The notes: generated by a model from the sequence alone, not told the origin. A stretch of DNA of 64,000 nt from Candidatus Rifleibacteriota bacterium (GCA_905236675.1 CAJOND010000001.1:164839-228838); one strand, 5' to 3'. Positions 32,118-42,423 are shown, numbered from the stretch's first letter. A program made the numbers and translations.

Positions 32118-34172
32118 ATGGGCAGATTGAATTTTAAAATAGAAGCGACTTGTAATGGCACTTTAGCTAGAGCAGGAAGGTTTAAAACTTTACATTCTGA
32201 AGTTTTGACTCCGGTTTTTATGCCTGTTGGAACAAGAGCAACTGTTAAAGGGCAGACAATTGAGAGCTTAAAAGAAAATGGGGCTCAGTGTTTGTTAGCC
32301 AATACTTATCATCTTTTTTTACGTCCAGGGTCAGAAGTTTTTAAAAAGTTTGGCGGGATACACAATTTCATGAAATGGGATGGTTCTATTCTTACAGATT
32401 CAGGTGGATTTCAGATATTTTCGCTTCATAAAGACCGCAAAATGAATGAAGAAGGTGCAGCATTTAAAAGTTATTTAGATGGACAGACCTTTTTACTGAC
32501 TCCAGAATTGAGTATAGAAACTCAAAAAGCTATAGGAAGTGATATAATGATGGTATTAGATCAATGTATCCCTTCTACAGCTAGCTATGAAGAAGCAAGA
32601 GCTGCTATGGAGCTTACACATAGGTGGGCAATTAGAAGTTTATCAGCACGAGGAGATTCTAAACAGTCCATGTTTGGGATTGTTCAAGGAGCCTGTTTTA
32701 AGGATCTTCGCAAAGAAAGTGCTGCTTTTTTAACTCAACAGCCTTTTGACGGATTTGCTATAGGTGGATTAGCAGTAGGTGAAACTCCTGAAAAATGTTG
32801 GGAATTTACAGGGCTGACAGCATCACTATTACCGAAAGATTTGCCAAGATACCTGATGGGAGTGGGAACCCCGATAGATATATTAGAAGCGGTCAATTGC
32901 GGAGTTGATATGTTTGATTGCATTATGCCTTCGCAGTTGGGTCATAGAGGTACAGTATTTACTTCGCAGGGGAAAATGCAACTTAGAAGGACTGTGTACA
33001 AGTTCTCTGAAGAAGTATTAGACTCTAAATGTAATTGCTATACTTGCAGAAATTATTCCAGGGCTTATTTACATCATTTGATAAAATCTGGTGAACCTCT
33101 AGGCTGGTTTTTATTAACTACTCATAATTTAGCTTTCTATCATCGTTTGATGAGAGAAATGAGACAAGCAATTTTCGATGGTAGGTTTGTAGATTATTAT
33201 AATGAAAAAAGACCATTATTGCTTTTATCTGATGAAAACAATCCTCCTGTTCCACCAAAAAGAAATATTGTTAGAGTTTCTCGTCTTGGAGATTACGAAA
33301 TTCATCATAGCAAAGAAGGTTTTGCAAGTATTAAACAGATTAGTTCTGGAGAAATAATGCATTCTGTTAATAATCCTGAAGAAGAAGCTAATCGTCTATA
33401 TATCGAACAGTCTGAACTTGCAGAGAAAATATTGAAAAAAATAATGATTGACTCGTCTTCTAGTCAGCCTATCAATGACGATAGAATTGTGATTTGGGAT
33501 GTTGGATTAGGAGCGGCTCATAATGCTATGGCTGCAATCAGATGTTTCGAAAAGGTTGTATCAGAAAATGGCCCTGATAAGCTGAATAAACTTAAAATAA
33601 TTAGCTTTGAACGTGATTTAGACCCTTTAAAATTATCTTGTAAACATAATAAAGAATTTCCACATTTACATCATTCTGCTCCTTTTAAGCTTTTAAAAGA
33701 AGGAAAATGGACTGATGCAACAGGTTTGTTAGAATGGGAGCTTATCGAAGGTAATTATTTGAATCTTTTTGAAAAACAGGAAAGACCAGATATTATATTC
33801 TATGATCCGTTTTCTCCAAAAACTGATAGTGATTGCTGGAGCTTAGATGCTTTTAGCCGTCTATATAAATATTGTTCAGAAAAAAGTTTTGAATTATATA
33901 CTTATTCTACTTCAACTATGATTCGTGCTACTATGCTTGTGGCTGGAATGTGGGTTGCAAAAGGTGTTTCCACAGGTCCAAAAGAATCTACTACTATTGC
34001 ATTTTCAGATAAAGAAATAGCTATAAAACATAAATCTGCAAAATCATTGCTTAACAAAGAATGGTTAGACCGATGGGGACGTTCTCAAGCTCAGTTCCCT
34101 TCAAATTTATCTGAAGAAGAAAAAATATCTTTTACAAATAAAATCAAAAATCATCAGCAGTTTATTTGTTAA
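32118..34172 (+). CDS. tgt: tRNA-guanine transglycosylase fused to MnmC-like methyltransferase domain
   Basis: 684 aa. N-terminal TGT (1-about 385): base-exchange enzyme placing preQ1 at the wobble G34 of GUN tRNAs. Seen: TDSGGFQIF (Asp94), the nucleophile FDC (Asp267), the zinc site CNCYTC (305, 307, 310) with His319/320. The usual PTR after the nucleophile is PSQ (271-273), so an Arg that contacts tRNA is replaced. C-terminal domain (about 440-684): Rossmann SAM-type VWDVGLGAAHNAMAA, then FYDPFSPKTDSDCW, as in the MnmC methyltransferase DPFSP/DxFxP motif that acts on xm5U34. A dual wobble-position enzyme is inferred. ATG 32118 chosen over TTG 32115; no strong ribosome site. Confidence 0.88.
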   Translation: MGRLNFKIEATCNGTLARAGRFKTLHSEVLTPVFMPVGTRATVKGQTIESLKENGAQCLLANTYHLFLRPGSEVFKKFGGIHNFMKWDGSILTDSGGFQIFSLHKDRKMNEEGAAFKSYLDGQTFLLTPELSIETQKAIGSDIMMVLDQCIPSTASYEEARAAMELTHRWAIRSLSARGDSKQSMFGIVQGACFKDLRKESAAFLTQQPFDGFAIGGLAVGETPEKCWEFTGLTASLLPKDLPRYLMGVGTPIDILEAVNCGVDMFDCIMPSQLGHRGTVFTSQGKMQLRRTVYKFSEEVLDSKCNCYTCRNYSRAYLHHLIKSGEPLGWFLLTTHNLAFYHRLMREMRQAIFDGRFVDYYNEKRPLLLLSDENNPPVPPKRNIVRVSRLGDYEIHHSKEGFASIKQISSGEIMHSVNNPEEEANRLYIEQSELAEKILKKIMIDSSSSQPINDDRIVIWDVGLGAAHNAMAAIRCFEKVVSENGPDKLNKLKIISFERDLDPLKLSCKHNKEFPHLHHSAPFKLLKEGKWTDATGLLEWELIEGNYLNLFEKQERPDIIFYDPFSPKTDSDCWSLDAFSRLYKYCSEKSFELYTYSTSTMIRATMLVAGMWVAKGVSTGPKESTTIAFSDKEIAIKHKSAKSLLNKEWLDRWGRSQAQFPSNLSEEEKISFTNKIKNHQQFIC

Positions 34173-34197
34173 GCTTTAAGAAACAGATTAATTATGT

Positions 34198-35454
34198 TTA
34201 TTTTTCTTCGTTTTTTTGATTTTTCAATAAATTTGAAACATCGAGTTTCAGCTTTGTGTCACAGTTGCTAATATTATCAGATGTTATTGTTCCTTTATCA
34301 GTTCCTTGATGACCAAGGCAATAGAAAACTTTTTTACCCTGATTATCTATGGTATAGCGTATAGGCTTTTTGTCGAAAGGATCAATTGCTGTTATTTCTT
34401 TTCCTAGTTTATATTCAAGATTGGCTTGAATTAAAGGTAAACGAGAATAGATATCTAAAAAATCATTATAATCATAGAAAACATTTCTTATAGCTGGTGA
34501 AATAAAAATTAATTTAAGTTCTCGTTTATTAGAGTAATCTGAAACTTCTTTGTATTTCTCATTATTTAATAATTCGTTTATTTTTTCAAGATCTAAATAG
34601 GGGCTTCCTGATATGAAATGAACGGTGTAGGCTAAAACAGGAAATTCACTATAAAAATGGTCGTATAAACGTTTTGAAAAATAATATTGAATTTTTACAT
34701 TATCTTTTATTTCAGGTATTAAAGGAATAACTTGTTTAATGGTAGAAAGCATATTTTGCATTTCTTCCTGAGTGTACATATCACCTATAAGCTTATCGTA
34801 GAAGACATATAAAGCGTCAAGACTAAGTTTAGTATCAGATGTTATCAGATTACCTTTATTAATATATAAACATAGCAAATGATTTTTTAACATTGCTCTA
34901 AAAGCCAAAGACGATTCTTTTATATAATTATGTTTCTTACAAAAATCTTCTGTAAATGCTATCAATAATGATATCTGGCTTAATTCATAAGACGAGATAA
35001 TAGTAGTATTTATCATGGGGCTATTATTTTTAGCTTTTTCCGGGTCGGTTACATCCCATTCGAAGTCTTTTATTGAAGAAATATTAAAAGCCTCATCAAA
35101 ACCATTTATGTTTGTTAATAATTCATTGATAACAGATTGATCTATTTCTTTTTTTATTAGAATTTTAGAACGTATAGTAGGAGTATTATCATAGCTGAGA
35201 TCTAAAAGATCAGGTCTAATGTGGGTTAAATTTTTTAAAGTAGATTCGATTTCCTGTTTTTTATAGTCGTAATCGATATCTTTTCTAAGGCAAAGTCCTT
35301 TAATTCCGATTGTTTCTACTCTAGAAGAGCGATTATTTTCATTTTCCTTTAAAAAGTCTTTTATGTGGAAAATATCTCTTATAATAAGAGTAAAATAACT
35401 TATAAAAATAGCTAGGAAAACTAAAAAAATAATTAGAATAGGATGCTTTTTCAT
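34198..35454 (-). CDS. Membrane-anchored hypothetical protein
   Basis: 418 aa. Single N-terminal transmembrane anchor (about 4-24), the rest predicted outside the cytoplasm, with helical segments and little Cys. Contains many Lys/Glu/Asn residues typical of the host composition and a conserved-looking C-terminal beta region (KKPIRYTIDNQGKKVFYCL). I recognise no domain. Convergent with the tgt fusion gene (25-bp gap) and divergent from the acidic-tail protein at 35566. Confidence 0.6.
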   Translation of the reverse strand: MKKHPILIIFLVFLAIFISYFTLIIRDIFHIKDFLKENENNRSSRVETIGIKGLCLRKDIDYDYKKQEIESTLKNLTHIRPDLLDLSYDNTPTIRSKILIKKEIDQSVINELLTNINGFDEAFNISSIKDFEWDVTDPEKAKNNSPMINTTIISSYELSQISLLIAFTEDFCKKHNYIKESSLAFRAMLKNHLLCLYINKGNLITSDTKLSLDALYVFYDKLIGDMYTQEEMQNMLSTIKQVIPLIPEIKDNVKIQYYFSKRLYDHFYSEFPVLAYTVHFISGSPYLDLEKINELLNNEKYKEVSDYSNKRELKLIFISPAIRNVFYDYNDFLDIYSRLPLIQANLEYKLGKEITAIDPFDKKPIRYTIDNQGKKVFYCLGHQGTDKGTITSDNISNCDTKLKLDVSNLLKNQKNEEK

Positions 35455-35565
35455 TTATTAACCTTATGATTATTGTATTTTTAAAAATTCTAACATTTAA
35501 ATTTATATTAGTCATCTAATTAAGCAAAGATTGACAAAAAATCATTGGTGATTTAAGCTAAAAGT

Positions 35566-37137
35566 ATGCGAAACAAAAATGTGCTGATAAAATATCTATT
35601 TATATTTTTGCTAGTCGTTCCATTGGCAAAGGTTGCGGTAGCTCAAATTAACACTAATGAAACTAAGGGGCTGCTGGATGATATTCCGGAACCGCCCAAC
35701 GCCAGAACGGAACTTCCTTCTCCTGTTCCTATGGTTTATAAGTTTATGGGTGCTCTTATGGACGGGGAATACGATATATGTCTTTCAAATTTTGATGTAC
35801 AGACTTTTCTTGAGTTGCTTTATGGAAAACAATATACCAGATTAGAGAAAGAAGAATATAACGAGTTATTTTCTTATCAAATTCAAACTCATCGTAATGA
35901 ATTTAGATTCTTATCTAAAATAATGAATCGTGTTGCAAATGGTGCCACGATTGATTATTCAAATCCTCGTTATAATGGGAAAAAGCAATGTAAGGTCGTT
36001 ATTCGATTAGATACAAATAGAGGACGATTTGATTATCAGGTTTTTTGCCGCTATACTAGAGGTCGCTGGTATGTTTACGACTACATTCTCAACAATCAGA
36101 GATTGACACAGATTTTTAGGGATAGTGTCAGGGGATTGTCTGTAAATCGTTATCTGGATTTATTGCGTCCTTATTATGCTCCAATTCAGGGAACAAGACC
36201 TGTAAGAAACAAAGATTACGAATTTAGTATTTTTGTTCCATCAAAATATGAACTTCGCGAAAGAATTAGTCCTACTCTATTAGCTACTTTGTCAGCACTA
36301 AATGGACAGTTCTTGCTTCATATTCAAGCTGCTAATTATGAAACACCTCAAACTCTGGCTCAGGTAGGTAAAGCAATAAAAGACACTTTGATGCCTTTTA
36401 ATCCAAGACTTTACGACCAATGGAAAGCAGATGTAGCAGGTGTAGAAGTCGGAAATATTCTTTTTCATTTTACTCAGGGCAATAGAATACTTTATTGTCA
36501 TATGGTGCTTATTCCATTGGGTAAGAGACTCGTTGTTTTTAACTTCTATCATAGCACTCTTCAGATAATGAAACATATGACCAATGTGCGAGATTCTATA
36601 ATTCGTTCATTGACACTTCCTAGAATTGAAGCTGCTGGTGGAGTTATGCCAGGCGAATTTGCTGATGATATTACATTTGCAACTGGCAATGAATTTGACG
36701 ATGAAGAAGAAACTTCGTTTGATGATGATACTACTTTTGATAACGAAAATACATTCTCTGCATCAGAAAATAATCCTAGTGTAGAAGAAGATGAAGAAGT
36801 AGAAATTGAAGAACCTCAAGATAATAATGAAAGTTCAAACGATGAATCAGAAGATAGTGATGATATACCTTCATCTTTTGGTAATGTAGATGAAGAATCA
36901 TCTTTTGATGACGATGATAATTTCGATTGGGAAGGTGCTACTTCTGATTCTTCATCAGACGATGATGAAATGGAAATGCTTCGACCCGATACATACACAG
37001 ATGACAGTAGTGAAGAAGAGGAAGAAGAAATTGAAAGACCTACTAGTATTCCAAAATCTGGTGGTGGTTATGGAGACGGTCATTTCGATGATGACGATGA
37101 CTACGGCTTTGATGATGGTGAAGAAGTAGCATTCTAA
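35566..37137 (+). CDS. Exported protein with long acidic tail
   Basis: 523 aa. Signal peptide to about VAVAQ (26-27). A folded part (about 40-360) rich in Arg/Tyr/Phe with two copies of a similar beta/alpha pattern. The last 160 residues are almost only Asp/Glu/Ser/Phe/Asn (for example EETSFDDDTTFDNENTF and SSFDDDDNF), a disordered tail. Such tails bind divalent cations or basic partners. No enzyme motif is visible. Followed by a bidirectional terminator at 37145. Confidence 0.65.
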   Translation: MRNKNVLIKYLFIFLLVVPLAKVAVAQINTNETKGLLDDIPEPPNARTELPSPVPMVYKFMGALMDGEYDICLSNFDVQTFLELLYGKQYTRLEKEEYNELFSYQIQTHRNEFRFLSKIMNRVANGATIDYSNPRYNGKKQCKVVIRLDTNRGRFDYQVFCRYTRGRWYVYDYILNNQRLTQIFRDSVRGLSVNRYLDLLRPYYAPIQGTRPVRNKDYEFSIFVPSKYELRERISPTLLATLSALNGQFLLHIQAANYETPQTLAQVGKAIKDTLMPFNPRLYDQWKADVAGVEVGNILFHFTQGNRILYCHMVLIPLGKRLVVFNFYHSTLQIMKHMTNVRDSIIRSLTLPRIEAAGGVMPGEFADDITFATGNEFDDEEETSFDDDTTFDNENTFSASENNPSVEEDEEVEIEEPQDNNESSNDESEDSDDIPSSFGNVDEESSFDDDDNFDWEGATSDSSSDDDEMEMLRPDTYTDDSSEEEEEEIERPTSIPKSGGGYGDGHFDDDDDYGFDDGEEVAF

Positions 37138-37144
37138 AGAAATA

Positions 37145-37189
37145 AAAAAATTAGTAGTTAGATTTAAATATTTAACTACTAATTTTTTT
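37145..37189. terminator. Bidirectional terminator
   Basis: AAATTAGTAGTTA / TAACTACTAATTT with an about 13-base loop, A run before and T run after; serves the convergent genes ending at 37137 and 37196. Confidence 0.85.
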
Positions 37190-37195
37190 AGAAAC

Positions 37196-38785
37196 TTAAT
37201 AGGCTAAACAAGAACCATCTCTATGTTTATCACCAACTGCCTGTAATGGTTCTGTTAAATCTGGTTTAAAAATAGCACTTAATAATCCGAAATAATCGTG
37301 TAAATAGTTTTTAATTTCGATATTAGGAATAGCTAATTTCAAATTAACATTTTTGAATGGTTCTTTTTTATTTTCTTCCATTATTATTTTGCTATTAAAT
37401 TCCATGTAATATCTTGGTTCATTAATACAGGCTTCTATACCAAAATCTTGAATCATTCTAGCTAACATTAATGCCGTATTAGTAATTATTCTGTTGGCTC
37501 CAGCTCCTCCTAGAGCAAGCCAAGGTTTTTTAGATTTTAATACAATAATAGGTGACTTTGTTGTTAGAGGTCCGTAATTATCTGGATAATCTTTGGGATA
37601 GTTTACTACAGATCTAGAGAATACTCTTAAGCTATTAGCGTAGAAAAAACCTCCAGGCGCAAGCTGACCAGTTCCAAAATGATTTCCTAGTGTTAAAGTC
37701 ATTGAAACTATCATATTGTTCTTATCCCAGACACACAAATGAGTGGTGTTGGTATCGTCTATGTCTTGAACCAATGACTTGCTCTTTTTGCTTTCATTAC
37801 TGTTAAGATAATCATATGGATTATTATAATAAGAAGATAAAATATAGTATTTTTCATCGAGTATATCTCTACAGATATTAGCTTGTTTAAAAAAGTCTTC
37901 GTAAGTTTGATTTAAAAGGGGTTGATTGGTTGCAAGAAGTTTCAATGCTAGTTTTATTGTTGCTATAGATGAGGAGGGAAGGGGATTCCCATAAATTTCA
38001 TAGTTTTTATAATTTACTTTAACTGGTTTGCAAAGTCTGCTCTTATAATGCATAAAATCGTATTTGTTATACGAAGAACCTTTGCTTTTCATATCAGATA
38101 AAGTCTTGTCTGAATCAGCTCCATAATAGAAAGACAACCCCTGGTCTAACGATAATTGTGTTAAAGTATTTCCTAGTTTTTTCTGTTTTAGGATTTGTCC
38201 GGATTTTAACGCTTTCCCGTTTGGAGCTATTAAGTTAAGAGCATTAATATCTTTAATATTTTTTATTCTTTGAGAAATAATATCTTCTAAATAGGGGGTA
38301 ATAATGAAGCCGTTATTACATATGTTTATGGCAGGCTTTAAGAGTGTTTTTGCACTTTTGCTGCCATATAGTCTTCTCATTTTTAAGAGCATTTCAGGAA
38401 TTGCAGGTAAAGAGATATTACTGTTATATTCATTTTTTATATCGTTCAAAGGTCTTTTTGTAGAGCCGTCTATTGCTATAACCTTATTAGAAGGATGATA
38501 AATTAGTGCAAAACCTTCACCACCTATTCCTGAATTTGTAAAATCAACAACTCCTAGAACAAATGCAGCAGCAATAGCAGCATCAACAGCATTCCCTCCG
38601 TCTTTTAATACTTCAATAGCTGCTTTTGCTGCTAATGGGTGTCCACAACTTATAGCACCATTCATTCCCTCAGAATAATAGATTCTATTGTTTGCTAATG
38701 TTGGTGATGTAAAAAAGAAAGAGTAAAGAAAAAGGATAAAACAAAATGTTAAATGATTTTTTAAAAAGGTTTTTATTATTCGCAT
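37196..38785 (-). CDS. ggt: Gamma-glutamyltransferase
   Basis: 529 aa periplasmic Ntn hydrolase that cleaves glutathione and transfers the gamma-glutamyl group. Signal peptide to about 31. The self-cleavage and catalytic Thr is at TTHLCVWD (Thr347), followed by FGTGQLAPGGFFYANS of the small subunit; SGIGGEGFAL in the large subunit. The usual GSPGG oxyanion motif is replaced by LGGAGANRI (near 424), so substrate handling may differ. Convergent with the acidic-tail protein across the terminator. Confidence 0.85.
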   Translation of the reverse strand: MRIIKTFLKNHLTFCFILFLYSFFFTSPTLANNRIYYSEGMNGAISCGHPLAAKAAIEVLKDGGNAVDAAIAAAFVLGVVDFTNSGIGGEGFALIYHPSNKVIAIDGSTKRPLNDIKNEYNSNISLPAIPEMLLKMRRLYGSKSAKTLLKPAINICNNGFIITPYLEDIISQRIKNIKDINALNLIAPNGKALKSGQILKQKKLGNTLTQLSLDQGLSFYYGADSDKTLSDMKSKGSSYNKYDFMHYKSRLCKPVKVNYKNYEIYGNPLPSSSIATIKLALKLLATNQPLLNQTYEDFFKQANICRDILDEKYYILSSYYNNPYDYLNSNESKKSKSLVQDIDDTNTTHLCVWDKNNMIVSMTLTLGNHFGTGQLAPGGFFYANSLRVFSRSVVNYPKDYPDNYGPLTTKSPIIVLKSKKPWLALGGAGANRIITNTALMLARMIQDFGIEACINEPRYYMEFNSKIIMEENKKEPFKNVNLKLAIPNIEIKNYLHDYFGLLSAIFKPDLTEPLQAVGDKHRDGSCLAY

Positions 38786-38850
38786 ATACTAAAAACCGAA
38801 GTAATAATCAACAAATAAAAATGTTTATTATTACTTCGGTGAATATTTTT

Positions 38851-40134
38851 TTACTGCTGAGCTAGTATTTTTACTTCTGAAGGTCTTAGGTTATAATCAA
38901 AAGAGTTCGGTAAAAAGTTCATAGCATATTCAGGGCTAATATCGATAAAACCATCTTGACCTAGAATAGCGGACAAATCAGGAATAAATACATTCTGGTA
39001 TTCATATCTATCTTTGTTCAACATAACCAGAATTGTTTTTTCATTAGGCATAGTCTTTTTGAAACAGAATACATTTGCCCAATTTCCCTGATCAACTATT
39101 TCTATGCCTGGTTCAACATTCAAAACAGGGTATTGGGCTTTCATGTTATTGATTTTTTTAATATATTCAGTAAAATCAACGAGAGTATTTTCCCAGGATT
39201 CAGGTTGAGTTTTTACGACGTTCAATTGTTTAGTAAAACCATATTCAAATCCGACTGGAATCATATAACCTGCGCTAAAAACTGCAGAAAACAGTAACTG
39301 ACGTTTTATAGCGGCAATATCGCCGTTTGTTTCAGTTATTATTCTTTCGGTATCATGTGATTCTGGGAAAGATATAGTTTTTACTATTGAAGAGGTTTTG
39401 TAGTATTGTTCCATGCCCCAGGGTTCGTTAAAATCCCAATATTTTGAGGAGTTGAAAAGATAATCGAAACCTAGATTAGCAAGTTCCTGAACCTGTTTAA
39501 AATCGCAGCCAAGAGATTCGGCTAGGAACAGACAATCAGATTTACATTCTCTTGATTTTGGAATTAAATAACGCCATAAATCAGAAGGAACCTGATATGC
39601 CATATCGCATCTAAAGCCATCAACACCCATATCAAGATAATATTTCATCATATTCCACCAGAAATTCCAAAGGTTATCTCGGTCAGGTGATTTTAAATTA
39701 TCTATTTCTGCTAAATCTCCCCAAGCATGCCATACTCCTTCATGCATAGCACCTGGATTGATGACTTTCCCTTCTCCATCAAGTTTATACCAGTTTTTGT
39801 GTTCTTTTATTAAGTCACAATCTATTGCAGTATGGTTAATGACCAAATCCATAATAAATTTAATACCACAGTCGTGGCATTTTTTTATGAAAGATTTTAA
39901 CTGGTCAAAAGGAGCTACATCAATCGAATTATCAATGAACATATCAGCAATTCTATAGTAATCCTTTGGCGAATATAAACTACCGCTAAAACCAGCATAA
40001 TGAAAAGGATTCACCCATATGGCATTAAAACCCATATTTTTAATTCTTTCGACTTGTTCTTCCCATCTTGGAATAGAACCGACTATTCTTGGAAATAAGT
40101 TATAGAGTCTTATTCCACAGTTATTTTGTTCCAT
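38851..40134 (-). CDS. Cytoplasmic GH13 alpha-amylase-family enzyme
   Basis: 427 aa, no signal peptide. GH13 motifs: region I DLVINHTAIDC, region II GFRCDMAY (nucleophile Asp177), region III FLAESLG (acid/base Glu206), region IV FPESHDTERI (Asp261). The N-terminal MGFNAIWVNPFHYAGFSGSLYS and YSPKDYYRI are in place. Short, without CBM or extra domains. Specificity is not deducible: alpha-amylase, or a maltosyl-transferring relative. It overlaps the 3' end of the membrane protein gene (40121-40615) by 14 bp, so they are cotranscribed with the glycosyltransferase at 40619. Confidence 0.85.
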   Translation of the reverse strand: MEQNNCGIRLYNLFPRIVGSIPRWEEQVERIKNMGFNAIWVNPFHYAGFSGSLYSPKDYYRIADMFIDNSIDVAPFDQLKSFIKKCHDCGIKFIMDLVINHTAIDCDLIKEHKNWYKLDGEGKVINPGAMHEGVWHAWGDLAEIDNLKSPDRDNLWNFWWNMMKYYLDMGVDGFRCDMAYQVPSDLWRYLIPKSRECKSDCLFLAESLGCDFKQVQELANLGFDYLFNSSKYWDFNEPWGMEQYYKTSSIVKTISFPESHDTERIITETNGDIAAIKRQLLFSAVFSAGYMIPVGFEYGFTKQLNVVKTQPESWENTLVDFTEYIKKINNMKAQYPVLNVEPGIEIVDQGNWANVFCFKKTMPNEKTILVMLNKDRYEYQNVFIPDLSAILGQDGFIDISPEYAMNFLPNSFDYNLRPSEVKILAQQ

Positions 40135-40615
40135 TTTCTTCTCCCTTGTTATCTTTATAAATTTTATTTAATAATTCTGTCATTTGATTAGATTCATTTT
40201 GGTTTCGGGTCTGATAAAAATCTTTTGATTCTGACTTATGCTTTATTTTAATAAAATACATATTTTCGCCTTTTTCTTTAGTAGTTTCTTGAATTATTCC
40301 GTTCCACTCAGATAAATCTAATTCAAGATTAACTTCTGAAGAACGCATATCCTGTCTTAATTGTAATCTGTTACCTTTTAGTTCAACTCTCATGTTTTGG
40401 TAGGATAAATTTTTACCTAGGAAAAAGAATAGTAAAAAGAAAAATAATAAAAAAAGCCATTCATCCCACTGAGCTATTTTAAAACCATTATATCTAAAAA
40501 ATAAAAGAGGAACAAAGAAAGATATAAATAAGAAAAATACTCCAAGACAGATTTCTAAAACAGGATAATAAGTAAAACCTGTAAGTTTGTTTTCCTGGAT
40601 TATTTTAAATACCAT
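40121..40615 (-). CDS. Small two-span membrane protein
   Basis: 164 aa. Two hydrophobic segments, FFLFISFFVPLLFF near 25-40 and WLFLLFFFLLFFFLGKN near 53-70, followed by a soluble beta-rich domain (VELKGNRLQLRQDMRSSEV ... MYFIKIKHKSESKDF) of a PH-like or YcxB-like layout. No known function. It lies 3 bp downstream of the GT39/GT83 gene and overlaps the GH13 gene. Confidence 0.65.
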   Translation of the reverse strand: MVFKIIQENKLTGFTYYPVLEICLGVFFLFISFFVPLLFFRYNGFKIAQWDEWLFLLFFFLLFFFLGKNLSYQNMRVELKGNRLQLRQDMRSSEVNLELDLSEWNGIIQETTKEKGENMYFIKIKHKSESKDFYQTRNQNESNQMTELLNKIYKDNKGEENGTK

Positions 40616-40618
40616 AGT

Positions 40619-42292
40619 TTATTTTTTAGTTCCTTTATATAGAAAATTATTCCATCCTGCTTGTTCATATTTAAACTCTAATTCTGTATTAATGATTTTT
40701 TCTATTTTATCTTTGGCAGAAGAAGGCATAATAAGTAATGTTTCGGGTAAGAGATTCTGTTTGAATGTTGATTCATATGTTAAAATCAAACTATTGCCTT
40801 CTTTTGTAACAAAATCTAATTGTTTTCGATCTTTGTCATCTAAAACTATTTTAAAATCTATTCCAGTATAAAAATAACTACTATAAAGTGGTTTTTCGCA
40901 GATTATAACGTCTTGTTTATCCTTCAAAGCTTCTTTTAAAATAAAGTATTTGCAAGATAAATAAGAGTTTTTGGAAAGCGGTTCATTCCCTTGAATAGCT
41001 GGAACAGAGAATAGAAGCAAACTAGGAATTAACATTGCGGCTGGAACAATAACGCTCTTGTTTAATTTCTTTATCATAAAAGCAAGCATTATTAAGGATG
41101 AGAATAACCAGAAAATTCCTGCAAAAGTGAAACATTTTGAGATTGTATTAGTAGTTTCATAATTGATTCCACCATATATGGAAGATATCATACCTACTAT
41201 AGCAACTGCTATTACCAGTATTAAATTGTGCTTTCTTCTTTGTTGAACAATTTTAATGCAATCTTCAGATTTATCATCTTTCTTAAAATATAACATCTGA
41301 AAAGCAGGAGCGGTTAAAAGGATAAGGGGTGGCAAAGATGACATAAATTGAGAACAATCTCTAGAAGTCATTAGTAATCGAAGAAAGAAAGGTAGAAAGG
41401 CCCAAGAAACTAAATAAGTTATTACCGGGTCATCTTTAAAATCTTTTATTTTATTTTTTATTTCTTGAAACCATATAGAAGTCCATGGGAATACAGCAAC
41501 TAATGGAAGAAAAATAAAGAAATAAAAAGGAGTTCCATTATAATTGTGGAAAATACTGCTATAAGGCAGCTTATATAAATAGTATCCTAATAAACCATCA
41601 TTTAATATTATTTGAATTATATACCAACCCAGACCAAAAACTGCAAAACATATCATTCCTGGCCCGAATAAGTATAATTTTTTTATTTGTTCACTTTGAC
41701 CAGTAAAAATAGCGACTAAAGAAATTGCAATTATAGGGAATAATACTGGAACCCCACTGAACATGAACCCCAAAGACAATATAAGCCAAAAAATATGGCG
41801 TAATAATAAAGAAGGTTTGTTTAAATAATAAAAGAAAACCATGCATAAAAGCGATTCAAAGGCGGTACAGTAAGCTGCTGGTGAAATAGTCCTAAAAGAT
41901 ATTTGGAAAAGAGCTGATGTGCACAGTAAAAGGCTTGAAATAACAGCGCACTGTTGCCCAAAAAATAGTTTTGCAATGAAAAAAATGCAGAGAGCTGTTA
42001 AACCTGCAGCGACACTAAGAAAAAATCTTGCAGCAAACTCATTATTCCCAAATATTTTAATTCCTAATGAAGTTATCCAATAAACACCAGGTGCGTATTC
42101 AAAATGTTTTACTCCGTTAAATACTGGTATGGAAAGATTATTATTTTTTACCATATATCGAGATATGGAAGCTATCAGGCCTTCTGTAGGCTCTAACAAT
42201 CCCATTGTACCAATATTGTAAAGTATAGGTAACATTCCTGCCAAAAAGACTATTATAGGAAGAATGTTCTGAAATTTTTTATTTATTGTCAT
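40619..42292 (-). CDS. Membrane glycosyltransferase of the ArnT/PMT type
   Basis: 557 aa with about 11-12 transmembrane helices. N-terminal GMLPILYNIGTMGLLEPTEG carries the acidic-motif loop (Glu in place of the usual DE), then FEYAPGVYWITSLGIKIFG and NEFAARFFLS, as in GT83/GT39 4-amino-4-deoxyarabinose or mannosyl transferases that use polyprenyl-phosphate donors. A large periplasmic C-terminal domain follows (from about 420). Likely adds a sugar to lipid A, glycan or protein; the exact acceptor cannot be read. First gene of a three-gene operon. Confidence 0.8.
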   Translation of the reverse strand: MTINKKFQNILPIIVFLAGMLPILYNIGTMGLLEPTEGLIASISRYMVKNNNLSIPVFNGVKHFEYAPGVYWITSLGIKIFGNNEFAARFFLSVAAGLTALCIFFIAKLFFGQQCAVISSLLLCTSALFQISFRTISPAAYCTAFESLLCMVFFYYLNKPSLLLRHIFWLILSLGFMFSGVPVLFPIIAISLVAIFTGQSEQIKKLYLFGPGMICFAVFGLGWYIIQIILNDGLLGYYLYKLPYSSIFHNYNGTPFYFFIFLPLVAVFPWTSIWFQEIKNKIKDFKDDPVITYLVSWAFLPFFLRLLMTSRDCSQFMSSLPPLILLTAPAFQMLYFKKDDKSEDCIKIVQQRRKHNLILVIAVAIVGMISSIYGGINYETTNTISKCFTFAGIFWLFSSLIMLAFMIKKLNKSVIVPAAMLIPSLLLFSVPAIQGNEPLSKNSYLSCKYFILKEALKDKQDVIICEKPLYSSYFYTGIDFKIVLDDKDRKQLDFVTKEGNSLILTYESTFKQNLLPETLLIMPSSAKDKIEKIINTELEFKYEQAGWNNFLYKGTKK

Positions 42293-42423
42293 TATATGAT
42301 TTTTTTGCCTCTTATTTTGTATCTGACGCTATTTTACAATGTTTAATCAAATAATACAATACCCTCTTTAAACAGAACTAGGTAAACTTCTAAAAAAGAT
42401 GAATGTTTTGCTATTGTTATTTA

